From Polynucleobacter aenigmaticus (lineage in GTDB: Bacteria > Pseudomonadota > Gammaproteobacteria > Burkholderiales > Burkholderiaceae), in the NCBI RefSeq assembly GCF_002206635.1, contig NZ_NGUO01000002.1, positions 1 to 64,000 of the forward strand: DNA of 64,000 bases, in the 5' to 3' direction. Positions 54,028-63,545 of this stretch are shown here, in pieces. The translations under genes were made by a program, and so were the position numbers. The notes under the pieces were generated by a model. It searched no databases. It saw only the letters and a list, made by a program, of their open reading frames with translations, and was not told the origin of the DNA. The first letter of the stretch is position 1, and each line of letters opens with the position of its first letter.

Positions 54028-55087
54028 CTAAACCAATGACCAGGCAATGGTTTCGCCAGCACGCAGTGGGACGATAGTTTCTTCCCCTAGGGGTAGCTCA
54101 GACGGAATACTCTGCGTCTGCTTCAGCAAGGAGATAGTTTTAGTATTGCGTGGCAAAGTATAAAAAATCGGGGCCAAAGAAGCTGGCAAAGCCCTCAAGC
54201 TTATCTAGCTTGCCAACACTCTCAAATGCTTCGGCATACAAACCTAAGGCATTAAATGCACTGTAGCAACCCGCACATCCACAAGCAGCCTCTTTCGCGC
54301 CCTTAGAGTGAGGCGCACTATCAGTGCCCAGGAAAAATCTTGGGCTGCCACTAGTGGCCGCTTCGAGCAGAGCTACGCGGTGCTCTTCACGCTTCAGAAC
54401 TGGCAAGCAGTAATTATGGGGACGAATACCGCCTGCAAAAATGGCATTACGGTTCATGAGCAAATGTTGTGGCGTGATGGTAGCGGCTAAACTATTTTTT
54501 CCACCGGTTTGTGCATCACGAACATAGTGCGCAGCTTGCTTGGTAGTGATATGTTCAAAAACAATTTTAAGTTCAGGGAAGTCTTTACGCAAAGGATGGA
54601 GAACCTGATCAATAAATACCGCTTCGCGATCAAAGATATCAATCTCAGGACTAGTGACCTCGCCATGCACTAGCAATGGCATTCCAAGGGCCTGCATTGC
54701 CTCAAGCGCAACATAGCAACGTTTAATATCACTGACACCAGCATCACTATTAGTTGTGGCACCAGCGGGGTAAAGCTTAAATGCAGCAATACCTCCCGCT
54801 CTCGCCTTCCGAACTTCATCAGCGGAAGTATTGTCTGTGAGGTACAAAGTCATCAATGGTGTAAAGCCGTCAATACCTAAAGATTTGAGATTCACTTCAA
54901 TCCGAGCACGATAGGCATTTGCCAAATCTACCGTGGTCACCGGCGGCCTCAAATTCGGCATGATGATGGCGCGAGCAAATTGACGCGCAGTATCCGCTAA
55001 CACATCCCTCATGACCTCACCATCACGAATGTGTAAATGCCAGTCATCTGGTTGGATCAATTGGATTTGAGTTGGGCTAGTAGGCAT
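54028..55087 (-). CDS. pyrC: Dihydroorotase, frameshifted near the C-terminus at a run of six T
   Basis: Zinc amidohydrolase that closes carbamoyl aspartate to dihydroorotate in pyrimidine synthesis. H17 and H19 lie in DWHLHIRDG, and [15 protein letters not shown] carries the lysine that is carboxylated. As read, the frame ends at 54140 after 315 residues. Deleting one base from the six-base T run (A at 54162-54167) changes [11 protein letters not shown]-stop to [16 protein letters not shown] and continues to [24 protein letters not shown] (ending at TAG 54028-54030), which matches the E. coli-type C-terminus and gives 352 residues, the normal size. The 1060-base span is one base over a multiple of three. 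pyrC is normally essential without uracil, so a sequencing error or very recent mutation is likely. It lies 18 bases after the glycerate kinase gene. Confidence 0.92.
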
Positions 55088-55105
55088 GTATTGATATTGA
55101 CTGAA

Positions 55106-56425
55106 TTAATTAAGCAAGATGATGCGGAAATCATTCACATTAGTAAGTGTAGGGCCAGTTTCCACTAAAGCACCTAATTGGGCAAAAAAACCATAGCAAT
55201 CATGTCGCTCTAAATATTGGGTAGGAAGCAAACCTTGTTCCCCTGCAGTCTGCCGGATTATGGGGGTAAACCAAGCACCAGCATTCTGTTCACTACCATC
55301 AATACCGTCAGTATCGGCAGCCAAAGCCGCCATCTTTGGAAGATCTGCGGAAGCAGCAAAGAGTGAGAGCAAATATTCGCTGCAACGTCCACCGCGCCCT
55401 TGAAGGCCTGCGGGGATAGTTACCGTACACTCTCCGCCAGAGATGAGGGCTAATCGTTTGTCAGTCTGATTCGCCAAATGCTCACGTGCCATTGCTGCCT
55501 GAGTAACACCCACATCTTGCGCCTCACCTGTAATGGTGTCACCCAATATCACAGGCTCGTATCCTTGAGTGCGGATATAGTCTGCTGCGGCCTCAAGACT
55601 TTTATAAGCCGTGGCAATCACATGATTATTCACTGGGGCATTTTGCACATCGCCCGCTTTTAATGTCTCCGGCACTTCACCGGCAAGGCCGCGATTCAAA
55701 TGGAGCAAAACAGATGCAGGGATCGGACCCTCACCTAAACTATATTTAGCGAAAATATCCAAGGCATCCTGATAAGTGGAATAGTCTGCTGCGCATGGGC
55801 CACTTGCAATATCTGCCGGAGAATCGCCAGTCACATCTGAAATTAATAAGGCCTCTACTCGAGTACCTCTCGCAATAGCCACTCTGGCTAAGTTGCCCCC
55901 CAAGACAGCAGACAAGTGTTTGCGCACTACATTCATTTCCTCAATAGGCGCCCCCGAACGCAACAAAGCCTCCGTAGTCTGTCGCATATCCTCAATACTG
56001 ATACCTACTTGCGGTAATGTTAGCAAGCTAGACCCGCCCCCAGAGACAAGTGCTATCAAAACATCGCCAGCCTGTAGTTCACTTACTAAGCGATGGATCT
56101 CTTTGGCGCCATCCATGCCCGCTTGGTCTGGGACGGGGTGCCCCGCTTCAATAATTCGAATATGCGTAGTTGGCGAACCGTGGCCATAACGAGTCAACAC
56201 CACACCCTCAATATCAACTTGAGGCCAATGGGATTTTGCATAAGACTCTAATGCGCTAGCCATGGAGGCGCTGGCTTTGCCAGCACCCACCACAACACAT
56301 CTTCCTATAGGCTCGCACCGAACAGGGAATATCTTCGCTAAATATTGCGGCACAATAATCTGTGGATCAGCTACCGCTAACGCGGCTAGAAAAGCATTTT
56401 TTAGAATAGTTTCTTGCTGGCTCAT
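55106..56425 (-). CDS. ttuD: Glycerate 2-kinase / hydroxypyruvate reductase-type protein (MOFRL family)
   Basis: A 439-residue protein of the DUF4147-MOFRL family. Members phosphorylate glycerate at position 2 (GckA/TtuD), though many are annotated hydroxypyruvate reductase. Conserved features are VVGAGKASASMASALE (about 45-60), SGGGSSLLTLP, the NVVRKHLSAVLGGNLAR segment, GDSPADIASGPCAAD and the MOFRL stretch ISGGECTVTIPAGLQGRGGR (begins I-S-G-G-E). No membrane segments. It lies nine bases after the ABC exporter gene on the same strand. The symbol is by family. Confidence 0.87.
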   Translation of the reverse strand: MSQQETILKNAFLAALAVADPQIIVPQYLAKIFPVRCEPIGRCVVVGAGKASASMASALESYAKSHWPQVDIEGVVLTRYGHGSPTTHIRIIEAGHPVPDQAGMDGAKEIHRLVSELQAGDVLIALVSGGGSSLLTLPQVGISIEDMRQTTEALLRSGAPIEEMNVVRKHLSAVLGGNLARVAIARGTRVEALLISDVTGDSPADIASGPCAADYSTYQDALDIFAKYSLGEGPIPASVLLHLNRGLAGEVPETLKAGDVQNAPVNNHVIATAYKSLEAAADYIRTQGYEPVILGDTITGEAQDVGVTQAAMAREHLANQTDKRLALISGGECTVTIPAGLQGRGGRCSEYLLSLFAASADLPKMAALAADTDGIDGSEQNAGAWFTPIIRQTAGEQGLLPTQYLERHDCYGFFAQLGALVETGPTLTNVNDFRIILLN

Positions 56426-56434
56426 CAGGATATT

Positions 56435-58258
56435 CTAATCAAGAGCGGTGCGCTCTTGCATTTGCCACATCTCAGCATACCGACCATTGGCGGACAAAAG
56501 CTCGCTATGTGTTCCACGTTCTACTATCTGACCATGATCCATCACCAAAATTTGATCAGCATGAACAATAGTTGAAAGTCGATGCGCAATAATTAAGGTA
56601 GTGCGATTTTTGGCAAGGCCCAGCAACTCCTCCTGAAACGCACGCTCTGTCTTGGAGTCCAAGGCTGAAGTAGCCTCATCAAAAATCAGCATGGCAGGCT
56701 TCTTTAGCAATGTTCGCGCAATGGCAACGCGCTGCTTTTCGCCGCCGGACAACTTCAGACCACGCTCGCCTACTTGCGTGTCATAGCCGTCTGGCAGGCG
56801 CTTAATAAAGCCATCAATCTGCGCAGCTCTAGCTGCCTCATGTACTTCTCCGATCGAGGCATGTGGATTTCCATAGGCGATGTTGTAACCAATGGTGTCA
56901 TTAAATAGAACTGTGTCTTGCGGAACAATGCCAATCGCCTTACGCAGACTGGCCTGAGTTACATCCACAATATTCTGATCATCGATCAGGATCTTGCCTG
57001 ATTGAACATCATAAAAACGGAACAGTAGCCGGGCCAAGGTACTCTTACCTGCGCCACTTTGCCCTACTACTGCAGTAATCGTTCCGGCTGGAATATTAAA
57101 ACTCACATCATGCAGAATTTCTCGCTTGGCATCATAGTGAAAAGAAACATTCTCAAAACGAACATCGGGGCCACGCCCTTGATTGCTAATCTGCAAAGGC
57201 TGAGCATTAGGTGCATCAGCAATCTCTTTATCCGTATTTAAGAGGGAGAACATCCGATCCATATCGGTGAGCGCTTGTTTAATCTCCCGATAGATCACAC
57301 CCAAGAAATTCAGCGGAATGTAAAGTTGAATCATCAAAGTATTGACCAGCACTAAATCACCTAGGGTCATAGATCCATCAATGACACCCAAGGTTGCACG
57401 CCACAAAATCATAACTAATCCCACTGCAATAATGGTTTGCTGACCAAAATTTAGCAGCGCCAAAGATTTTTGGGATTTGACTGCGGCGGCCTGATAGCGC
57501 ACGAGATTTTGATCGTAGCGACTAGCTTCGAACGCCTCATTGCCAAAATACTTCACTGTCTCGAAATTCAACAAGGAATCAATCGCTTTCTGATTCGCTT
57601 TTGAGTCCATATCGTTCATGGTGCGACGGAAATGGGTACGCCACTCAGTCACAACCACCGTGAAGCCAATATATAAAACTAAGGCGACTAAAGTAATTGC
57701 CGCAAACCAAATGTCATATGCATAGGCAAAGTAGCCCAGTACGAGACAGAACTCAATCAGGGTTGGCAGAATACTGTAAAGCGAATAGGAGATCAGCGAC
57801 TGGATACCGCGAGTACCACGCTCAATATCCCGACTTACTCCTCCAGTCTGGCGAGCCAAATGAAAACTGAGTGCCAAAGAGTGCAAATGCTCAAAGACTT
57901 GCAGGGCCACTTTACGAACTGCATTTTGAGTCACACGGGCAAAGAGAGATTCACGAAGCTCTGTAAATAAAGAGGCGGAGATTCTTAATAGGCCATAAGC
58001 CAATATCAATCCAGTGGGCACTACTAGTAAAGCTTGTGGAGAATCTGCTTTGATATTGAGGGCGTCAATCAAATGCTTCATCAAAATCGGGATGCCAAGG
58101 TTGGTGACCTTAGCAGCAACTAAGCATGTCAGAGCAATCGCAACTCTAAATTTGTATTCCAGTAGATAGGGAAGTAAATCACGAATGACTTTCCAGTCGC
58201 TTCCCTGTGCAGGCTTGGAGTCTCCTGCCGAATGGTGATGCCCAGATGAATGTCTCAT
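56435..58258 (-). CDS. ABC exporter, Atm1/HMT1-type fused permease-ATPase
   Basis: A 607-residue half-transporter with a six-helix permease domain (about 35-330) and an ABC domain (about 360-600). Walker A is VGQSGAGKSTLA, the signature LSGGEKQRVAIA, Walker B LIFDEATSALD. The permease segment and the LALSFHLARQTGGVSRDIERG stretch (starts L-A-L-S-F-H) are diagnostic of the Atm1-type subfamily, whose members export glutathione-linked or heavy-metal conjugates. The histidine-rich start (RHSSGHHHSAGD) might bind metal. Substrate unknown. It is embedded in the nudB-to-pyrC run. Confidence 0.9.
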   Translation of the reverse strand: MRHSSGHHHSAGDSKPAQGSDWKVIRDLLPYLLEYKFRVAIALTCLVAAKVTNLGIPILMKHLIDALNIKADSPQALLVVPTGLILAYGLLRISASLFTELRESLFARVTQNAVRKVALQVFEHLHSLALSFHLARQTGGVSRDIERGTRGIQSLISYSLYSILPTLIEFCLVLGYFAYAYDIWFAAITLVALVLYIGFTVVVTEWRTHFRRTMNDMDSKANQKAIDSLLNFETVKYFGNEAFEASRYDQNLVRYQAAAVKSQKSLALLNFGQQTIIAVGLVMILWRATLGVIDGSMTLGDLVLVNTLMIQLYIPLNFLGVIYREIKQALTDMDRMFSLLNTDKEIADAPNAQPLQISNQGRGPDVRFENVSFHYDAKREILHDVSFNIPAGTITAVVGQSGAGKSTLARLLFRFYDVQSGKILIDDQNIVDVTQASLRKAIGIVPQDTVLFNDTIGYNIAYGNPHASIGEVHEAARAAQIDGFIKRLPDGYDTQVGERGLKLSGGEKQRVAIARTLLKKPAMLIFDEATSALDSKTERAFQEELLGLAKNRTTLIIAHRLSTIVHADQILVMDHGQIVERGTHSELLSANGRYAEMWQMQERTALD

Positions 58259-58279
58259 CGCTCTATCTTAGTCACTTAT

Positions 58280-58726
58280 TTATGTAGATGCAGAGAGCAA
58301 CTGCAGAATTGCCTCGCCATTGCTACGGGAAAAACATTTACTGGCTGCCTCTTCAAAGGGAAGCCATTGATAGGCCACATGCTCTCTTGGGGCTAATGTG
58401 ATTTGGACATTCCCTGGCACCATTAATGAAAACCAATGCTCAGTATTTCTAGTCACTCCAGGAGCGTAGCGATGGCGCCACCGAGGATAAATCTCATACT
58501 CAATTTGATGGCGCATATTTTGCAAGGAGTTGACTGGGAGGCTTTTAACATCAATACCCGTTTCCTCTAGGACTTCTCGCGCCGCAGCTAGGGCAAGGTC
58601 TTCATCAATAGCGTCCAAACTGCCGGTAACAGACTGCCAGAAGTTCGTTTTATCAGCCCGCTCTATTAGCAAGACCTCCCCATTCGATTGATAGATAACC
58701 ACTAAAACCGAAATGGGGATTTTCAA
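58280..58726 (-). CDS. nudB: Dihydroneopterin triphosphate diphosphatase
   Basis: Nudix hydrolase of 148 residues that removes pyrophosphate from dihydroneopterin triphosphate in folate synthesis. The Nudix box is G-x5-E-x7-REVLEETGID (in GSLDAIDEDLALAAAREVLEE), and WRHRYAPGVTRNTEHWFSL is typical of NudB. It follows aspS by 22 bases, the conserved aspS-nudB order of betaproteobacteria and enterics. Confidence 0.93.
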   Translation of the reverse strand: MKIPISVLVVIYQSNGEVLLIERADKTNFWQSVTGSLDAIDEDLALAAAREVLEETGIDVKSLPVNSLQNMRHQIEYEIYPRWRHRYAPGVTRNTEHWFSLMVPGNVQITLAPREHVAYQWLPFEEAASKCFSRSNGEAILQLLSAST

Positions 58727-58748
58727 GATACTCTAAATACTTTCCTGC

Positions 58749-60548
58749 TTAAGCAGTTGGGGTCGCTTGACGCAAACGAATATGCAGCTCTTTCAATTGA
58801 CGCTCGTCAACTGGGCTAGGAGCCTGAGTAAGTAAGCACTGCGCACGTTGTGTTTTAGGGAAAGCAATCACATCACGAATAGACTCAGCACCAGTCATCA
58901 TCGTAACGATACGATCTAAGCCGAATGCAATACCACCATGCGGAGGCGCACCATACTGCAACGCATCTAATAAGAATCCGAACTTCGCCTGAGCTTCTTC
59001 AGCGCCAATCTTCAACGCGCGGAATACCTGGCTCTGCACTGCCTCTTGGTGAATACGGACTGAACCACCACCAATTTCGCTACCGTTAAGAACCATGTCA
59101 TATGCTTTGGCCAAACACTTGCCTGGATTAGATTCAAGATACTGCATATGCTCATCTTTAGGGCTGGTAAACGGATGATGGCAAGCTACCCAACGGGCTT
59201 CGCCTTCATCGTAATCAAACATCGGGAAATCAACTACCCACAATGGTTTCCAACCCTCAATAGAGAGACCGTGTGCCTTACCCCAAGCGGAGTGGCCAAT
59301 CTTCAAACGCAGACCGCCGATAGCATCATTCACTACTTTTTCTTTATCAGCGCCGAAGAAAATAATATCGCCGTCTTTAGCGCCTGTGCGCTTCAAGATG
59401 CCTTCGATTGCAGCATCATGCAAGTTCTTTACGATAGGAGATTGCAAACCATTACGGCCTTCTGCAACGGAGTTCACCTTAATCCATGCCAAACCTTTGG
59501 CGCCATAGATAGCCACAAACTGGGTGTAGTCATCGATTTCACTACGACTAATTTCAGAGCCGCCTGGAACACAGAGACCCACAACACGACCACCCTCTTG
59601 ATTGGCTGCACCAGAGAAGACTTTGAAATCCACATCTTTCATTAAGTCAGTCAATTCGGTGAACTCAAAGTTGATGCGAAGATCCGGCTTATCAGAACCA
59701 AAGCGCGCCATACCCTCAGAGTAAGGCATGGTTGGGAATGGGTTCGGCAACTCTACATTCATGGTGGTTTTGAAGATATGGCGAATCATGTTTTCAAACA
59801 ATTCACGAATTTCTATCTCATCCAAGAAAGCGGTTTCACAGTCGATCTGAGTGAATTCAGGCTGACGGTCAGCGCGCAAATCTTCATCACGGAAACACTT
59901 GGTAATTTGGTAGTAGCGATCAAAGCCAGCAACCATCAATAACTGCTTAAACAGCTGAGGAGATTGTGGCAAAGCAAAAAACTGACCGTCATGAACACGG
60001 GATGGCACTAAATAATCGCGCGCACCTTCAGGAGTGCTCTTCGTCAACATAGGAGTCTCAATATCGATGAAACCAGCAGCATCTAAGTAACGACGGGATT
60101 CCATGGCAACGTTGTAACGCAGACGCAAATTCTTTTGCATCTGCGGGCGACGCAAATCTAAAACGCGGTGGGTTAAGCGAGTCGTCTCAGATAAATTCTC
60201 GTCTTCCAATTGGAATGGAGGGGTGATGGAGGCATTCAATATCACCAAGCTATGGCAAAGCACTTCAATCTTGCCGCTGACCAAATCATTGTTCTCGGTG
60301 CCAGTAGGACGCGCACGCACCAGACCTTTAACCTGAATACAAAACTCATTACGAACCTGTTCAGCCAAAGCAAACATGTCTGGGCGATCTGGATCACACA
60401 CTACCTGCACAAAACCTTGATGATCTCGCAAGTCAATAAAGATCACGCCACCGTGGTCGCGGCGACGATTCACCCAACCAGAGAGGGTTACTTCTTGACC
60501 AATGAGTGATTCAGTTACCTGACCGCAGGTATGGCTTCGCATCGACAT
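58749..60548 (-). CDS. aspS: Aspartyl-tRNA synthetase
   Basis: Class IIb synthetase of 599 residues. It has the N-terminal OB-fold anticodon domain (about 1-105, with [24 protein letters not shown]), class II motifs 2 ([18 protein letters not shown]) and 3 ([13 protein letters not shown]), and the bacterial GAD insertion (about 290-400). Whether it charges tRNA-Asn as well depends on the presence of AsnRS or GatCAB elsewhere, which cannot be seen. It follows the DUF502 gene by 16 bases. Confidence 0.98.
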   Translation of the reverse strand: MSMRSHTCGQVTESLIGQEVTLSGWVNRRRDHGGVIFIDLRDHQGFVQVVCDPDRPDMFALAEQVRNEFCIQVKGLVRARPTGTENNDLVSGKIEVLCHSLVILNASITPPFQLEDENLSETTRLTHRVLDLRRPQMQKNLRLRYNVAMESRRYLDAAGFIDIETPMLTKSTPEGARDYLVPSRVHDGQFFALPQSPQLFKQLLMVAGFDRYYQITKCFRDEDLRADRQPEFTQIDCETAFLDEIEIRELFENMIRHIFKTTMNVELPNPFPTMPYSEGMARFGSDKPDLRINFEFTELTDLMKDVDFKVFSGAANQEGGRVVGLCVPGGSEISRSEIDDYTQFVAIYGAKGLAWIKVNSVAEGRNGLQSPIVKNLHDAAIEGILKRTGAKDGDIIFFGADKEKVVNDAIGGLRLKIGHSAWGKAHGLSIEGWKPLWVVDFPMFDYDEGEARWVACHHPFTSPKDEHMQYLESNPGKCLAKAYDMVLNGSEIGGGSVRIHQEAVQSQVFRALKIGAEEAQAKFGFLLDALQYGAPPHGGIAFGLDRIVTMMTGAESIRDVIAFPKTQRAQCLLTQAPSPVDERQLKELHIRLRQATPTA

Positions 60549-60564
60549 AACAATTTCCTATAAA

Positions 60565-61218
60565 TCAAAGATGATGGTTTGACACAATAGCGGTCAAACC
60601 AGTTGAACTGGTGGGAGGAACGGATCCCATTGAAACAATGTGCTTGAGCGCCTCTTCGACGCTCATCTCCAATTCAATGGTGTGCGCACGTGGGACGATC
60701 ATAAAAAATCCAGAAGTTGGATTTGGGGTGGTTGGTAAAAATACATTTACATAGTCTTCACCCAGTTTTGCAGCAACCTCTCGTGCGGGTACGCCCGTCT
60801 GAAATGCAATCGCCCAAGAATCTGCGTGCGGATAGCGGATCAGTAACGCTTTACTAAAGGCTTGGCCGTTGCCAGAAAATAGGGTCGACGAAACTTGTTG
60901 AACGCTGGAATAAATGGATCGGACAATCGGAATACGATTCATCAGACGATCCCACACTTTCATCCACCACTGTCCAGCAAAACTAATGGCGAGCAGACCG
61001 GTCATCATAATCACGAAAACAACAATCAAAATACCGACGCCAGGTAATTCGCGGAAATGCTGTAGATCGTTGGCAAACTGATTTGGGAATACGGCAATGA
61101 TGGCATGCATCACGGAGCCAAAAACACCATCGAGCAGACCCAGGCCCCATGCAATCACCCAAATGGTGATTGACATCGGTGCCCACACCAGAATGCCCGC
61201 AATAAAGTATTTTTTCAT
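60565..61218 (-). CDS. DUF502 family membrane protein
   Basis: A 217-residue inner-membrane protein with two main hydrophobic regions (about 5-32 and 61-84) and the DUF502 motifs PIVRSIYSSVQQV and VFLPTTPNPTSGFFMIV. Members are uncharacterised; a role in membrane homeostasis has been suggested by conservation but not shown. It lies 64 bases downstream of ubiB and 16 bases upstream of aspS, an order common in Burkholderiales. Confidence 0.9.
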   Translation of the reverse strand: MKKYFIAGILVWAPMSITIWVIAWGLGLLDGVFGSVMHAIIAVFPNQFANDLQHFRELPGVGILIVVFVIMMTGLLAISFAGQWWMKVWDRLMNRIPIVRSIYSSVQQVSSTLFSGNGQAFSKALLIRYPHADSWAIAFQTGVPAREVAAKLGEDYVNVFLPTTPNPTSGFFMIVPRAHTIELEMSVEEALKHIVSMGSVPPTSSTGLTAIVSNHHL

Positions 61219-61282
61219 ATGCCTATGCTTGTGCTTTGCCTAACCTGGCATTTTAGCGGGTTAAGAGGTGACAGGCGACAGA

Positions 61283-62875
61283 CTAATAAAGACCAAGGCC
61301 GATGAGCAAAATCCCAGCCAAAAATCCGCCTGCGAACAACAAAGCCCCAACTAACAGGCGATGTGCACGCCTTTCCTGCAATAAAAGGCCTTTCAAGACC
61401 TCTAATTCAGCGTTTTGCTCCCTTTGAGGGGTGCGTGCTTGCGCCAAACTCTCTGCAATCAGGCGGGGCAAGGTTGGCAAAATTTGAGCCCAGCTTGGCG
61501 CCTCAGCCTTGATGCCATCAACCAAAGCCCTCCAACCGAGCTGCTGACTGATCCATTTTTCCAAAATTGGCTTGGCAGTCTTCCAGAGATCGAGATCGGG
61601 ATCTAACTGACGAGCAAGCCCCTCTACGTTCAATAAAGTCTTCTGTAGCAAAGTGAGTTGCGGCTGAATCTCCACCTTAAAACGGCGGGAAGTTTGGAAC
61701 AAACGCATCAGCACGATCCCTAAGGAGATTTCTTTTAGAGGACGGTCAAAGTAAGGCTCACAAACAGAACGTACTGCGCCCTCAAGCTCCTCTACCCGGG
61801 TATTGGCAGGAACCCAACCAGATTCAATATGTAATTCAGCAACACGGCGGTAATCACGATTAAAAAAGGCAAGGAAATTTAATGCTAAATAACTTTTATC
61901 GGACTGACTCAGTGCACCAACAATGCCGAAATCTAAAGAAATAAATCGGCCAAATGTTTCTGGCTCGAGGCTAATCATGATATTTCCAGGATGCATATCT
62001 GCATGAAAGAAACCGTGCTCAAATACTTGTGTAAAAAATATTTCTACGCCATCTGCAGCAAGTTTTTTAAAGTCAATACCAGCAGCGCGCAACTCTGCAG
62101 TGCGCCCAATGGAAATGCCATCCATCTTTTCCATCACGATGACATTGGTATGGCATAAATCCCAATACATCTCCGGGATCATTAACTTCTGAGAGTCAAC
62201 AAAATAACGACGTAACTGACTTGCGTTTGCTGCCTCGCGCATGAGATCTAATTCATCATGCAAATACGTATCAAATTCTGCAACGTTCTCACGAGGCTTT
62301 AAGCGACGACCATCCTCTGAAACTCTCTCAACAATTTTTGCCAAGTCATATAACAAAGCAAGGTCGCCATCAATAATTGGCAAAATACCAGGACGCAAGA
62401 CCTTGACTGCTACAGCACGGCCCTCCCACTCAGGATGTTTTTCAGTACCGCGCAATAAACCAAAGTGCACTTGAGCCACAGAGGCGCTGGCCACAGGAGT
62501 AGCATCAAAACTAATAAATACTTCTTCAATAGTTTGTCCAAGCGCCCGCTCAATCAAGCGACAAGACTCGTCATTAGAAAATGGAGGCACTTGATCCTGC
62601 AATTTCGCCAATTCATTGGCAATATCTTCGGGCAACAAATCTCGGCGAGTAGAGAGTACTTGTCCAAACTTTACAAAGATTGGACCAAGTACCTCTAGAG
62701 TCAAGCGAATACGTTCGCCTCTAGGTAAAGATTCACCTGGGGAGGTCCAGCAAATGATGGTTAATGCTCCACGACGAATGCCGGGCTTCAGAATATCTCG
62801 TAGTAGTGGTAGCAAGCCATAACGCCATGCGGTAAAGAAAATAAAGGAAAGGCGAGCAAGGCGACGCACGATCAA
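61283..62875 (-). CDS. ubiB: Ubiquinone biosynthesis accessory protein UbiB
   Basis: Atypical ABC1/ADCK-family ATPase required for ubiquinone synthesis, anchored to the inner membrane by two C-terminal helices (about 490-530). The 530-residue protein shows the family [14 protein letters not shown] (KxGQ) motif, the alanine-rich loop segment, [18 protein letters not shown] and SLDFGIVG. The frame begins with TTG one base after the ubiJ TAA, with AAGG five bases before; a GTG two codons later is an alternative. Confidence 0.96.
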   Translation of the reverse strand: MIVRRLARLSFIFFTAWRYGLLPLLRDILKPGIRRGALTIICWTSPGESLPRGERIRLTLEVLGPIFVKFGQVLSTRRDLLPEDIANELAKLQDQVPPFSNDESCRLIERALGQTIEEVFISFDATPVASASVAQVHFGLLRGTEKHPEWEGRAVAVKVLRPGILPIIDGDLALLYDLAKIVERVSEDGRRLKPRENVAEFDTYLHDELDLMREAANASQLRRYFVDSQKLMIPEMYWDLCHTNVIVMEKMDGISIGRTAELRAAGIDFKKLAADGVEIFFTQVFEHGFFHADMHPGNIMISLEPETFGRFISLDFGIVGALSQSDKSYLALNFLAFFNRDYRRVAELHIESGWVPANTRVEELEGAVRSVCEPYFDRPLKEISLGIVLMRLFQTSRRFKVEIQPQLTLLQKTLLNVEGLARQLDPDLDLWKTAKPILEKWISQQLGWRALVDGIKAEAPSWAQILPTLPRLIAESLAQARTPQREQNAELEVLKGLLLQERRAHRLLVGALLFAGGFLAGILLIGLGLY

Positions 62876-63493
62876 TTAACCTTTTCGCTCTAGAAGTTGG
62901 ATGCGTTTTTCCATGCGATCAACTGCATCACGCAAGACATTCAATTCATTTTTGCGAATCATAAAATCTCTTTTATTTAAAAGTACTTTTCTTTCTTCGC
63001 TGACATACTCCACCACATTCCCTAGCAAGTCAGAAGCAGCTGATCGTCCTGCAGAAATCAATTTCTTACCCTGACTCACGGCGAAGTTAGCGGGTGCATC
63101 ACCAATCAAACGTGCCAAGTCTTCTTCATACTCCCAGCGAATCTGTCCTGCTAAGCGTCCCAGCAATTGCGCTAAGTCTGCATCGCCAGTAATCCTGACC
63201 GACTTCATTGCCTGCTCTCGTAAGCCTCCAGAACCGCCTGCAAGAGCACTCATTACCTCAGCGGAAATATCCAATTCCAGAGAGGGTGCATCAAATTCTG
63301 CTGAAGGAGCTAAAGAACCCTTGAGAGTCAACTCAAAACAAAGATTGCCAACAGGCAGCTTCACCAAAATGACTTTGCCTGCATGTCGCGCAAGCTCAGC
63401 CATTGCCCATGGCTCTGCCATTAGGACATGATTAATCCCTCGGCAAGCGGCAGCAGCTGCAATATGGTGAGTAGCGGGAGTTGCGGTGGTCAT
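62876..63493 (-). CDS. ubiJ: Ubiquinone biosynthesis accessory factor UbiJ (SCP2 domain)
   Basis: Lipid-binding SCP2-fold protein that helps assemble the ubiquinone-synthesis complex. I choose the ATG at 63493 (MTTATPATHH), giving 205 residues. The N-terminal helix with INHVLMAEPWAMAELARHAGK and the SCP2 domain (about 30-110) are followed by a C-terminal coiled segment, NELNVLRDAVDRMEKRIQLLE, typical of UbiJ. It directly precedes ubiB. No Shine-Dalgarno is visible: the start codon lies six bases after the T run of a terminator, which is unusual. Confidence 0.9.
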   Translation of the reverse strand: MTTATPATHHIAAAAACRGINHVLMAEPWAMAELARHAGKVILVKLPVGNLCFELTLKGSLAPSAEFDAPSLELDISAEVMSALAGGSGGLREQAMKSVRITGDADLAQLLGRLAGQIRWEYEEDLARLIGDAPANFAVSQGKKLISAGRSAASDLLGNVVEYVSEERKVLLNKRDFMIRKNELNVLRDAVDRMEKRIQLLERKG

Positions 63494-63499
63494 CAGTGT

Positions 63500-63524
63500 A
63501 AAAAACCCGCACAAGTGCGGGCTT
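63500..63524 (-). terminator. Terminator hairpin abutting the ubiJ start
   Basis: CCCGCA-CTTG-TGCGGG with six following T on the minus strand, located between the Tim44-like stop (63546) and the ubiJ ATG (63493). It would stop most transcription from the upstream gene just before ubiJ. Confidence 0.85.
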
Positions 63525-63545
63525 TCAGTGGAAAGTACCTCAAGC

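Noticed and set aside
59148-59645. 165-residue open frame antisense to aspS
   Set aside because: It mirrors conserved aspartyl-tRNA synthetase codons, has no recognisable motif and no ribosome-binding site.
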